In this document: one piece after another, positions 27,885-36,002 of the stretch
Layout of the letters: every line of letters starts with the position of its first letter
How positions within the stretch are numbered: the first letter of the stretch is position 1
Source: Amycolatopsis nivea
GTDB lineage: Bacteria; Actinomycetota; Actinomycetes; Mycobacteriales; Pseudonocardiaceae
DNA: 64,000 nt
NCBI RefSeq assembly: GCF_004522235.1
Contig: NZ_SDLT01000033.1
Coordinates: 13,822-77,821, forward strand
Reading direction: 5' to 3'
The notes under the pieces: model-generated
The model's input: only the letters and a program-made list of their open reading frames with translations
The model's database searches: none
Told to the model about the DNA's origin: nothing
Position numbers and translations under genes: made by a program

Positions 27885-29176
27885 AGCGCCTCGATCTCCT
27901 TGGCCAGTAAGGTTTCCGGTCGTTCGATCAGCACATGCGCACCGTCGCGCACCACTTCCCGCCCGGCCACCACCACAGTACGGACGTCCGCGGCCGCGGC
28001 GGCGAACAGCACGCCGGACGGTTCGATCCCGGCCGTGCGCACCGTGTCCGTCGCGACCGTGACCAGGTCCGCTCCAGCGCCAGCCGCGAGAGTGCCGGTC
28101 TCCGGCCAGCCCGCGGAGATGTGCTCGGTACCAGCGGCGAGCAGCTCTTCCGCGGTGAACCGGCCGCGCTCCTCGCTGGCGAGGCGGTCGTCCAGCTCCA
28201 GCGCCCGGGTCTCCTCGAACGCGTCGACCACCGCGTTGCTGTCGCTCCCGATGCCGAGCCGCGCGCCCGCGTCCAGCAGGCTCCGGGCCGGGCCGATGCC
28301 GTCGCCGAGATCCCGTTCGGTGGTCGGGCAGAAGCACGCGCCGCTTCGGGAATCACCCAGCCACTTGATGTCCTGCTCGGTCAGATGCGTCGCATGCACC
28401 GCGGTGAGCCGTTCGCCGAGCACGCCGTAATCCCAGAGCAACCCGGTGGGCGTCCAGCGATACGCGGCCTCGCACTGCTCGTTCTCCGCACGCTGTTCGG
28501 ACAGGTGGATGTGCAACGGCCGGTCCTTCGGCACCGCGTTGTCCACCTTCGGCAGCTCGTACTCCGGCACCGCACGCACCGAGTGGATCGCCCCGCCGAC
28601 ACGGAACAGGTCGTCTTCCTTCAGCAGCGCAACGCGTTCCGCCCACTTCTCGGCGGAACCGTCCGAAAATCGCTGCTGCACCTCGTCCGGCGGCACGCCG
28701 ATGCCGCCCGCGAGGTAGCAGGTGTCGAGCAGGGTCATCCGGATCCCGGCGTCCCGCGCGGCCTGCCGCAACGCGTCACCCATCGCGTTGGGCGACGCGT
28801 ACGGCTTGCCGCCCGGACCGTGGTGCAGATAGTGGAACTCGGCGACGCTCGTGTACCCCGCCAGCACCATCTCGGCGTAGACGCCCCGAGCGAGCCGGTA
28901 GTACGAATCCGGATCGAGCCGGGCGGCGAGCGAGTACATCCGCTCCCGCCACGTCCAGAACGTGCCCCGCTCGTGGTGCGTCCGGCCCCGCAACGCGCGG
29001 TGGAACGCGTGCGAATGCCCGTTGGCGAACCCGGGGAGCGTCAGTCCGTTAAGGATGGTTCCGGTCTTCTCCGCATTGGCGGTCACCGAAACGATCCGGC
29101 CGTCGGCGATCTCGATCCGGACCGCTTCCGCGACCCCGTCGGGCAGCCAGGCCCGTTCGCACCAGTACGTGGTCAT
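27872..29176 (-). CDS. hutF: Formimidoylglutamate deiminase
   Basis: A 434-residue amidohydrolase-family deiminase that converts N-formimino-L-glutamate to N-formyl-L-glutamate plus ammonia. Metal ligands are seen in FANGHSHAFHRALRGR, HIHLSEQ, AVHATHL and the Asp in GIGSDSNAVVD. The HutF-specific TFWTWRERMY segment follows the first site. It overlaps the M20 gene by 4 bases and hutI by 13. Its presence means this operon uses the formylglutamate branch of the pathway. Confidence 0.93.
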   Translation of the reverse strand: MTTYWCERAWLPDGVAEAVRIEIADGRIVSVTANAEKTGTILNGLTLPGFANGHSHAFHRALRGRTHHERGTFWTWRERMYSLAARLDPDSYYRLARGVYAEMVLAGYTSVAEFHYLHHGPGGKPYASPNAMGDALRQAARDAGIRMTLLDTCYLAGGIGVPPDEVQQRFSDGSAEKWAERVALLKEDDLFRVGGAIHSVRAVPEYELPKVDNAVPKDRPLHIHLSEQRAENEQCEAAYRWTPTGLLWDYGVLGERLTAVHATHLTEQDIKWLGDSRSGACFCPTTERDLGDGIGPARSLLDAGARLGIGSDSNAVVDAFEETRALELDDRLASEERGRFTAEELLAAGTEHISAGWPETGTLAAGAGADLVTVATDTVRTAGIEPSGVLFAAAAADVRTVVVAGREVVRDGAHVLIERPETLLAKEIEALWQF

Positions 29177-30369
29177 CTCGCGAGCCGCTCCAGCACCTCG
29201 GCGAGCGCCCGCGCACCGGCCTCGACGTCGTCCGCCTCAGCGAATTCCTCGGGCGCGTGGCTGATCCCGGTCGGATTGCGGACGTACAGCATCCCGGACG
29301 GCACGAATCCCGACAGGATCGCCGCGTCGTGCCCGGCGCCGGTGGGCAGCTCGGGCGGATTGCCCAGCCACTCCCCCAGCGACCGCCGCAGCGCCTGGTC
29401 GAACACCACGTCGTCGGAGTACGACTCGCGCGTGACCGCCAGCTCGCACCCTTCCGCCTCGGCAGCGGCCCGCGCCGCCTGAGTGATCTCCTCGACCAGC
29501 ACCGGCGTCGCAGTGCCCGGAACGCGTGCGTCCAACCACATGTCCACAGTGGACGCGATCACGTTCGTCCCGCCCGGCGTGGGTACCAGCCGTCCCACAG
29601 TCGCCCGCGCGTCCGACGTCTTCCGCGCCAGCCGCCGCACCGCGACCACGGTCTCGGCGGCGGGAAGCATCGGGTCGACCCGGTCCGCGAGCAATGTCGC
29701 ACCCGCGTGGTTTCCCTGCCCGGCAAAGGAGAATCGCCACCGGCCGTGCGCGATCACCGTGTTGCCGACCGCTACCGGCGACCCGAGGTCGATCAGTCCC
29801 CTGCCCTGTTCGACGTGCAGTTCCAGGAACTGCCCGATCATTCCGAGCCGGTCCGGATCCGCGCCGACCCGGTCCACGTCCAGCCCGGACTTCGCCGCGG
29901 CCTCCGCGAACGTGACGCCGGACGGATCCCGCAGCGCCCGCGCCCGGTCCGCGTCGATCGTCCCGGTGAGCAGCCGCGAACCGAGACACGGCACGCCGAA
30001 GCGCCCGCCCTCCTCTTCGGCGAAGACCACCACCGCGAACGGCTTGGCCGGACGGAACCCCTTGGCCTGCAACGCTTCCACCGCCGCCAGCGCACTCACC
30101 ACGCCGAGCGGCCCGTCGAACGCGCCGCCGCCCGGCACCGAGTCCAGATGACTGCCGGTGACGACCGCGTCCGCACCAGGAGCGCCCCACCACGCCCACA
30201 GGTTGCCGTTGCGATCGGTCTCGACGTCGAGGCCCAACTGCTGCGCCCGCTCGACGAACCACGTGCGCAGGTCGTGCTCCGGCGCATCGAACGCGTGTCG
30301 CGAGTAACCGCCGCGCCGGGCGTCGCGCCCGACGTCGGCGATCTCGCCGAGCAACCCGGATGCGGTCAC
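29173..30369 (-). CDS. M20-family amidohydrolase (allantoate amidohydrolase-like), candidate N-formylglutamate deformylase
   Basis: A 398-residue zinc hydrolase of the AllC/N-carbamoyl-amino-acid group. Metal ligands are seen in TGSHLDSVPGGGAFDGPLG and FAEEEGGRFG, then ELHVEQG, with the dimerisation domain in the middle. General annotation would call it allantoate amidohydrolase. It lies between hutU and hutF with 4-base overlaps on both sides, and no classical hutG is present, so removal of formate from N-formylglutamate is its likely job; this is inference from context. The start is GTG 30369. Confidence 0.85.
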   Translation of the reverse strand: MTASGLLGEIADVGRDARRGGYSRHAFDAPEHDLRTWFVERAQQLGLDVETDRNGNLWAWWGAPGADAVVTGSHLDSVPGGGAFDGPLGVVSALAAVEALQAKGFRPAKPFAVVVFAEEEGGRFGVPCLGSRLLTGTIDADRARALRDPSGVTFAEAAAKSGLDVDRVGADPDRLGMIGQFLELHVEQGRGLIDLGSPVAVGNTVIAHGRWRFSFAGQGNHAGATLLADRVDPMLPAAETVVAVRRLARKTSDARATVGRLVPTPGGTNVIASTVDMWLDARVPGTATPVLVEEITQAARAAAEAEGCELAVTRESYSDDVVFDQALRRSLGEWLGNPPELPTGAGHDAAILSGFVPSGMLYVRNPTGISHAPEEFAEADDVEAGARALAEVLERLAR

Positions 30370-32027
30370 GCCTGCTCCCGCATCGGCACCCGCACGCCAC
30401 GCTCGTCGGCGACCTCGGCCGCGCGGTCGTATCCGGCGTCGACGTGCCGGATGACGCCCATGCCCGGGTCGTTCGTGAGCACCCGCTCCAGCTTCTGCGC
30501 CGCCAGCGGCGTGCCGTCCGCGACGCTCACCTGCCCGGCGTGGATGGACCGGCCCATGCCGACCCCGCCGCCGTGGTGGATGGACACCCAGCTCGCCCCG
30601 GACGAGGTGTTGACCAGCGCGTTGAGCAGCGGCCAGTCGGCGATCGCGTCGGAGCCGTCGGCCATGCCCTCGGTCTCGCGGTACGGCGAGGCGACGCTGC
30701 CCGAGTCGAGGTGGTCGCGGCCGATCACGACCGGGGCCTTCAGCTCGCCGCTGGCCACCATCTCGTTGAAGCGCAGGCCGGCCAGGTGCCGTTCGCCGTA
30801 GCCGAGCCAGCAGATCCGGGCGGGCAGGCCCTGGAACGCCACTCGCTCGCCGGCCATCTTGATCCAGCGAGCCAGCGATTCGTTCTCCGGGAACAGTTCG
30901 AGCATCGCGCGGTCGGTCGCGGCGATGTCCTCCGGGTCGCCGGAAAGCGCGGCCCAGCGGAACGGCCCGTTGCCCTCGCAGAACAGCGGCCGGATGTAGG
31001 CGGGCACGAAGCCCGGGAAGTCGAACGCGCGCGCGCAGCCGCCGAGTTTCGCCTCGCCGCGCAGGGAGTTGCCGTAGTCGAAGACCTCGGCACCGCGGTC
31101 GAGGAACCCGAGCATCGCGTCGACGTGCTCGGCCATCGACTCGCGCGCCCGGTCGGTGAACTCGTCCGGCTTCTTGGCCGCGTAGTCCTGCCAGTCGTCC
31201 ACGCTGATGCCCTTGGGCAGGTAGGACAGCGGGTCGTGTGCCGACGTCTGGTCGGTGACGATGTCCACCTCGACGTCGCGGCGCAGCAGCTCCGGCAGCA
31301 CCTCGGCGGCGTTGCCGACCACGCCGACCGACAGCGGACGCCGCTCCTTCTTCGCCGCGGTGACCCGCCGGATCGCGTCGTCCAGGTCGTCGGCCACCTC
31401 GTCGAGGTAGCGGTGCTCGACGCGGCGGTGCGCGCGCTGGGCGTCGACCTCGATGCACAACGCCACGCCGTCGTTCATCGTGACCGCGAGCGGCTGCGCG
31501 CCGCCCATGCCGCCGAGCCCGGCGGTGACGGTGAGCGTGCCGCGCAGCGTTCCGCCGAACCGCTTCTTCGCGACCGCGGCGAACGTCTCGTAGGTGCCCT
31601 GCAGGATGCCTTGCGTGCCAATGTAAATCCACGAACCGGCGGTCATCTGCCCGTACATGGTGAGGCCCTGCTGCTCGAGCCTGCGGAACTCCGGCCAGGT
31701 CGCCCAGTCGCCCACCAGGTTCGAGTTCGCGATCAGCACCCGCGGCGCCCATTCGTGCGTGCGGAACACGCCGACCGGCTTGCCGGACTGGACCAGCAGC
31801 GTCTCGTCCTGCTCCAGCGCGGTCAGCTCGCGGGTGATCGCGTCGAAGCTCGCCCAGTTGCGCGCGGCGCGGCCGGTGCCGCCGTAGACGACCAGGTCCT
31901 CGGGCCGTTCGGCGACCTCGGGGTCGAGGTTGTTGTGGAACATCCGCAGCGCGGCCTCGGTCTGCCAGTTCTTCGCGGTCAGCGAGGTGCCGCGGGCGGC
32001 GCGGACGGTACGGGCGGTGCTAGTCAT
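30366..32027 (-). CDS. hutU: Urocanate hydratase
   Basis: A 553-residue urocanase that converts urocanate to imidazolone-5-propionate with tightly bound NAD. Family segments include QTEAALRMFHNNLDP near the N-terminus, YGGTGRAARNW, GQMTAGSWIYIGTQGILQGT, VTAGLGGMGGAQP and GLPARICWLGYGER, and IHHGGGVGMGRSIHAG near the end. The length fits. It starts 2 bases after the hutH stop and overlaps the M20 gene by 4 bases. Confidence 0.96.
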   Translation of the reverse strand: MTSTARTVRAARGTSLTAKNWQTEAALRMFHNNLDPEVAERPEDLVVYGGTGRAARNWASFDAITRELTALEQDETLLVQSGKPVGVFRTHEWAPRVLIANSNLVGDWATWPEFRRLEQQGLTMYGQMTAGSWIYIGTQGILQGTYETFAAVAKKRFGGTLRGTLTVTAGLGGMGGAQPLAVTMNDGVALCIEVDAQRAHRRVEHRYLDEVADDLDDAIRRVTAAKKERRPLSVGVVGNAAEVLPELLRRDVEVDIVTDQTSAHDPLSYLPKGISVDDWQDYAAKKPDEFTDRARESMAEHVDAMLGFLDRGAEVFDYGNSLRGEAKLGGCARAFDFPGFVPAYIRPLFCEGNGPFRWAALSGDPEDIAATDRAMLELFPENESLARWIKMAGERVAFQGLPARICWLGYGERHLAGLRFNEMVASGELKAPVVIGRDHLDSGSVASPYRETEGMADGSDAIADWPLLNALVNTSSGASWVSIHHGGGVGMGRSIHAGQVSVADGTPLAAQKLERVLTNDPGMGVIRHVDAGYDRAAEVADERGVRVPMREQA

Positions 32028-32029
32028 GC

Positions 32030-33556
32030 TCAGGCCTCCAGTTCGGCCGCGGCCAGGACAGCGCCCGACCGCACGAGTTCTTCGGCGGCCGCGATCTCGG
32101 GCGCCAGGTGACGGTCGGGGCCAGGACCCTCGACCTTGGTGCGCAGCAGGTCCCGGACGCGTCCGGTGACCGGCGAGGGCTGCAGCGGCGCGCGGAAATC
32201 GAGCGCGCGGGCAGCGGTGAGCAGTTCGACGGCGAGCACCGTGGTCAGGCCGTCGACCGCCTTGCGCAGCTTGCGCGCGGCGGACCAGCCCATGGACACG
32301 TGGTCCTCCTGCATCGCGCTGCTCGGGATCGAGTCGACCGAGGCGGGCACCGCGAGCCGCTTCAGCTCGCTGACCACGGCGGCCTGCGTGTACTGCGCGA
32401 TCATGTGCCCGGAGTCGACGCCGGGGTCGTGCGCGAGGAACGGCGGCAGCCCGTGCGAACGCGCCTGGTCGAGCATCCGGTCGGTGCGGCGTTCGGCGAT
32501 GCTCGCCACGTCCGCCACCGGCACCGCGAGGAAGTCGAGCACGTACGCGACCGGCGCGCCGTGGAAGTTGCCGTTCGACTCCACCCGGCCGTCGGCCAGC
32601 ACCACCGGGTTGTCCACCGCGGACCAGAGTTCCCGCTCCGCGACCAGTTCCGCGTGCGTCAGCGTGTCCCGCGCGGCGCCGTGCACCTGCGGGGCGCACC
32701 GCAGCGAGTACGCGTCCTGCACGCGGTTGCAGTCCGGGCCGCGGTGGCTCTCCACGATCTTCGACCCCTGCAACGCCGCGAACATCCGCGCCGCGCTGGT
32801 CGCCTGGCCGGGATGCGGACGCAGCGCCTGCAGATCGGCGGCGAACGCGCGATCGGTGCCCAGCAGCGCCTCGACGCTCATCGCCGCGGTGAGGTCGGCG
32901 ACGTCCAGCAGCCGGTGCAGGTCGGCGGCGGCGAGCAGCAGCATGCCGAGCATGCCGTCGGTGCCGTTGGTGAGCGCGAGGCCCTCTTTCTCGGCCAGCA
33001 CGAGCGGCGTGATCCCGGCCGCCCGCAACGCATCCGCGGCGGGCTTCCGCTCGCCTGCGTGGAACACCTCGCCCTCGCCCATCAACGCGAGCGCGACCGC
33101 GGCCAGCGGCGCGAGGTCGCCGGAGCAGCCGAGCGAACCGTACTCGTGCACGACCGGCGTGATGTCCGCGTTGAGCAGCGCCGCAAGCGTTTGCGCCGTC
33201 TGCGGCCGCACGCCGGTGTAACCGCTGGCCAGCGTGCGCAGGCGCAGCAGCATCAGGGCGCGCACCACCTCCGGCTCCACCGCGGGCCCGGCGCCCGCGG
33301 CGTGCGAGCGGATCAGGCTGCGCTGCAGCGCGGTCCGGCTCTCGACGGGAATGTGGCGCGTGGCGAGCGCGCCGAACCCGGTCGAGACCCCATAGGTCGG
33401 CGACGTGGCGTCGGCGAGGTCTTCGATGTGCTGGCGGGTGGCGGCGAGGTTCTTCTCGACCGTCTCGGCGAGCCCGACGTGCGCGTGCCCACGGACGATG
33501 TCGACAACCTGCGCCGCGGTCATCGGCTTCGAGCTCAGGAGGACTGGTTCCGGCAT
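32030..33556 (-). CDS. hutH: Histidine ammonia-lyase
   Basis: A 508-residue lyase that deaminates histidine to urocanate. The prosthetic MIO group forms from a Cys-Ser-Gly triad here (GSLGCSGDLAPLA, around 140-152) instead of the commoner Ala-Ser-Gly; the Cys form is known from Streptomyces HutH. Other family segments are YGVSTGFGALA, the Asn loop TNGTDGM, and SSAMQEDHVSMG. It is the first gene of the operon and divergent from an iclR-type regulator across 170 bases. ATG 33556 is used; the internal Met at residue 12 is an alternative. Confidence 0.95.
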   Translation of the reverse strand: MPEPVLLSSKPMTAAQVVDIVRGHAHVGLAETVEKNLAATRQHIEDLADATSPTYGVSTGFGALATRHIPVESRTALQRSLIRSHAAGAGPAVEPEVVRALMLLRLRTLASGYTGVRPQTAQTLAALLNADITPVVHEYGSLGCSGDLAPLAAVALALMGEGEVFHAGERKPAADALRAAGITPLVLAEKEGLALTNGTDGMLGMLLLAAADLHRLLDVADLTAAMSVEALLGTDRAFAADLQALRPHPGQATSAARMFAALQGSKIVESHRGPDCNRVQDAYSLRCAPQVHGAARDTLTHAELVAERELWSAVDNPVVLADGRVESNGNFHGAPVAYVLDFLAVPVADVASIAERRTDRMLDQARSHGLPPFLAHDPGVDSGHMIAQYTQAAVVSELKRLAVPASVDSIPSSAMQEDHVSMGWSAARKLRKAVDGLTTVLAVELLTAARALDFRAPLQPSPVTGRVRDLLRTKVEGPGPDRHLAPEIAAAEELVRSGAVLAAAELEA

Positions 33557-33660
33557 GCCGCCATTGCACCTCCCGGCGGGCCCGCGCGACAGAGCGGAGT
33601 TCGCGGTAGTGTCTGGTATTCAAGACAACACGTGGCGAGAGCCTCGACCACCGGCGCGAA

Positions 33661-33707
33661 GGGACCCCTCATACTCCGTTCGGGCAGTGCGAGGGGTCCC
33701 CTCGCAC
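33661..33707. promoter_or_regulatory. Palindromic operator candidate in the hutH / iclR divergent gap
   Basis: A perfect 21-base palindrome, GTGCGAGGGGTCCCCTCGCAC, covers 33687-33707, with a second copy of the core half (GGGACCCCTC, 33661-33670) pairing with 33691-33700. It lies 7 bases before the GGAGGA ribosome site of the IclR gene. IclR proteins bind such inverted repeats, so an operator is likely; a stem-loop in the iclR leader is the alternative. Confidence 0.5.
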
Positions 33708-33726
33708 CACTTCCGGAGGAGGCCCA

Positions 33727-34608
33727 GTGAGCAGTTCCGACGTTCCCGCCCTGCGCAACGGCCTCTCCGTGCTGCGCCTGCTCGCCGGCCACGCGGGCCC
33801 GGTCTCGGCCGCGGCCATCGCGCGCGACCTGGAGTTGCCTCGGTCGACGACGTATCACCTGCTCAACGAACTGACCGCGGCCGGTTTCGTCACCCATCTG
33901 CCCGCCGAACGCCGCTACGGCCTCGGCATCGCCGCCTTCGAACTCGGCTCGGCCTACCTGCGCCACGACCCGCTGGAGCGCTTGGCCGGACCGCTGCTGC
34001 GCAAACTCGTCGACCGCATCGGCCACACCGCGCATTTGGGCGTCCTGCACGGCAACGAATCGCTGTACCTGATCAAGGAACGCCCAGCCCGCCCGGAAAC
34101 CCTCGTCACCGACGTCGGCGTACGACTGCCCGCACACCTGACCGCGTCCGGCCGCGCGATGCTGCAACACCTGCCAGCCGCCCACGTCCGCGCCCTGTTC
34201 CCGGCCGCCACGTCGTTCGTCCTGCGCACTCCACGCGGCCCCAATTCGCTGGCCGCACTACGCCGCACCTTGGCGACCGAACGCCGCCTCGGCTGGTCAG
34301 TAGAAGACGGTCACGTGACAGCAGGCTTCGCCTCTGTCGCCGCCCCAGTGTTCGACCACGGCTCCAGGCCGATGGCCGCGATCAGCGTGACACTGCGCCA
34401 CCTCTGCCCAGACGAGGGCCCTTGCGAAGAGACCTTCCCCGACCTAGCCGAAGCCGTCGCCGCAACAGCCGCAACCCTAACCACACACATCGGCGGCACC
34501 CGCCCAAAACGAGATCCGGTCGCAGGGCAGCCGGTGCCACAGAAGGCTTCCCGCGATGCTGGGGGCCAGGACCGAACACCCGTTCCGCCTCGGCAACCGC
34601 TTCCTTGA
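33727..34608 (+). CDS. IclR-family transcriptional regulator, probable hut regulator
   Basis: A 293-residue regulator. The winged helix-turn-helix is at the N-terminus (ALRNGLSVLRLLAG, then LPRSTTYHLLNELTAAGFV) and the effector domain has the IclR pattern LPAHLTASGRAMLQHL and GWSVEDGHVTAGFASVAAPVFD. Divergent placement next to hutH makes urocanate or histidine sensing likely; this is inference. The last ~35 residues (after IGGTRPKRD) are proline-rich and atypical for the family, so the true conserved end is earlier. GTG 33727 has GGAGGA six bases upstream. Confidence 0.88.
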   Translation: MSSSDVPALRNGLSVLRLLAGHAGPVSAAAIARDLELPRSTTYHLLNELTAAGFVTHLPAERRYGLGIAAFELGSAYLRHDPLERLAGPLLRKLVDRIGHTAHLGVLHGNESLYLIKERPARPETLVTDVGVRLPAHLTASGRAMLQHLPAAHVRALFPAATSFVLRTPRGPNSLAALRRTLATERRLGWSVEDGHVTAGFASVAAPVFDHGSRPMAAISVTLRHLCPDEGPCEETFPDLAEAVAATAATLTTHIGGTRPKRDPVAGQPVPQKASRDAGGQDRTPVPPRQPLP

Positions 34609-34654
34609 TGCCATCGGCCAACGCACCCAGCCCACGGAACGCAACCACCACGAT

Positions 34655-34706
34655 GGGGGTCCAGGGGGCGCAGCCCCCTGGCGGGGGTTTGGGGGTCCGA
34701 CCCCCA
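34655..34706. repeat. Dispersed GC-rich repeat, copy A
   Basis: A 52-base element made of two nested stem-loops (CCAGGGGGC/GCCCCCTGG and TGGGGGTC/GACCCCCA). It is nearly identical to the sequence at 45007-45057. Both copies sit just before the terminator of a stable-RNA gene. Confidence 0.75.
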
Positions 34707-34722
34707 AAGACGGATACGAAGA

Positions 34723-34759
34723 AGAGCCCTGGCCAACGCGCAAGCGTTGGCAGGGCTCT
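34723..34759 (-). terminator. Terminator of the tmRNA gene
   Basis: Stem AGAGCCCTG/CAGGGCTCT plus CCAACGC/GCGTTGG with one bulged G and a GCAA loop, 13 bases beyond the tmRNA 3' end, followed on the minus strand by TTCTTCG. It may also stop iclR transcripts coming from the other side. Confidence 0.75.
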
Positions 34760-34772
34760 CCCGCGAATCGAG

Positions 34773-35144
34773 TGGAGGTGCCGGGAATTGAACCCGGGTC
34801 CTCTAGCGCCTCCTCAAGGCTTCTCCGTGCGCAGTCCGCTATGTCTCTGCTTGGCCCCTTCAGTCACGCGAACAAGCTGAAGTGACGAGCCCAGCCACTG
34901 TTTGCTTCCCTACCGGGCCCCGTGGCCGGGACCGGCGGTAAGCCTCCTAGCTGATGCCGGCGACCGGGTCGGAGGCGACCCCGGGCCGACAGACTTGCTC
35001 TACTGCGATCAGGCAGCGAGAGCGAAGTCGCGCTGGCTATTGGCCTTGGCGCTTATTAGGTTGCGATGACGCTTACGGTGGTCTCTCGCCTGCACCGGCA
35101 CGCTTCCCTTGATTCAACGTCCAGAGTCGAAACCGTTCACCCCC
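34773..35144 (-). ncRNA. ssrA: tmRNA
   Basis: About 372 bases. The 3' end forms the tRNA-like T arm (GGTTCAATTCCCGGCACCTCCA) and pairs with the 5' end GGGGGTGAACGGTTTCGAC. The tag frame lies near 35012-35050 and encodes a peptide ending QRDFALAA before TGA, the actinobacterial type recognised by Clp proteases. tmRNA with SmpB rescues stalled ribosomes. The CCA tail is only partly encoded. Here it lies 5 kb downstream of smpB, with unrelated plus-strand genes in between. Confidence 0.95.
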
Positions 35145-35160
35145 TTGTAGGTGCTTGTAA

Positions 35161-35200
35161 CCTCACCATCATAACCCGCCCGGCAACCCGATAATTCCGG
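35161..35200 (-). promoter_or_regulatory. Possible ssrA promoter
   Basis: On the minus strand TATGAT (rc of 35168-35173) lies about 24 bases before the mature tmRNA 5' end, a plausible -10 box given that the 5' end is made by RNase P. The -35 region is unclear. Assigned from position only. Confidence 0.35.
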
Positions 35201-35309
35201 CACGGGGTAGGGCTGTCCCCACCTCGAAGATGCCCGCTCGCCCCCTGGTTGCCCGGTGCCGGCCCGGCCATGCTGAGCAGGTCAGTTTCCGCAGTGAGGG
35301 AGCCCCGCC

Positions 35310-36002
35310 ATGGTCACCGTGCCCGCCGGTCGCAGTTTTGGGCGCCGCACTCCGCCGTTGGGCGGGGCGCTGGCGTATCTCCTGCTCAACCTGCCTATCG
35401 GGATCCTCTCGTTCACGCTGATCGTGACGCTGGGGTCGGCCGGGCTGGGGACGATCGTCGTGTGGCTCGGCGTTCCGCTGCTCGCGCTGCTGGTCTTGTT
35501 CGCGCGGACCGCGGGGCGGGTCGAGCGGGGGCGGGTGTTCGCGCTGCTCGACGTGTACATCGACGATCCGTATCTGCCGTTGCCGCCGTCGGGGCAGAAG
35601 CAGCGCTGGCTGACCCGGCTGAAGGACCCGGCGACCTGGCGCGACCTGTCCTACCTCTTCCTGCTCTTCCCGCTCGGCCTGGTGGAGTTCGTGCTGGTCG
35701 TGACGGTGTGGGCGGTCAGTCTCGGCCTGGTCGCGCTGCCGATCTACTACCGCTTCCTTCCGGACGGGGTCTACGCCTTCCCGAGCTACGATGTGCAGTG
35801 GTTCGTCGTCGACTCGACGGTGGCCGCGCTGCCTTGGGCGGCGCTGGGGGTGCTGTTCGCCGCGATCGCCGTGGCCCTCACCAAGGGGCTCGCGGCCCTG
35901 CACGCCGCGTTCGCGGCCGGGTTCCTGCGGCCCACGGTCGCCCAGCGGCGGCGCATGGAGCGCTCCTGGAACGAGATCGACGGGATCACGGTGGCCGGAT
36001 GA
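35310..36002 (+). CDS. Putative-sensor-domain membrane protein
   Basis: A 230-residue membrane protein with two pairs of hydrophobic segments (~18-65 and ~108-150) and one more near 180-205. The cytoplasmic loop has RWLTRLKDPATWRDLSYLF, the same pattern as in the N-terminal half of the kinase encoded next, so both carry the putative-sensor (PF13796-type) domain. It is joined to the kinase gene by a 4-base ATGA overlap and is probably a partner or modulator of it. GGGAG precedes ATG 35310. Confidence 0.85.
   Translation: MVTVPAGRSFGRRTPPLGGALAYLLLNLPIGILSFTLIVTLGSAGLGTIVVWLGVPLLALLVLFARTAGRVERGRVFALLDVYIDDPYLPLPPSGQKQRWLTRLKDPATWRDLSYLFLLFPLGLVEFVLVVTVWAVSLGLVALPIYYRFLPDGVYAFPSYDVQWFVVDSTVAALPWAALGVLFAAIAVALTKGLAALHAAFAAGFLRPTVAQRRRMERSWNEIDGITVAG

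Noticed and set aside
34311..34743. Minus-strand frames over the iclR 3' end and repeat
   Set aside because: They cover the dispersed repeat and have no family pattern or ribosome site.
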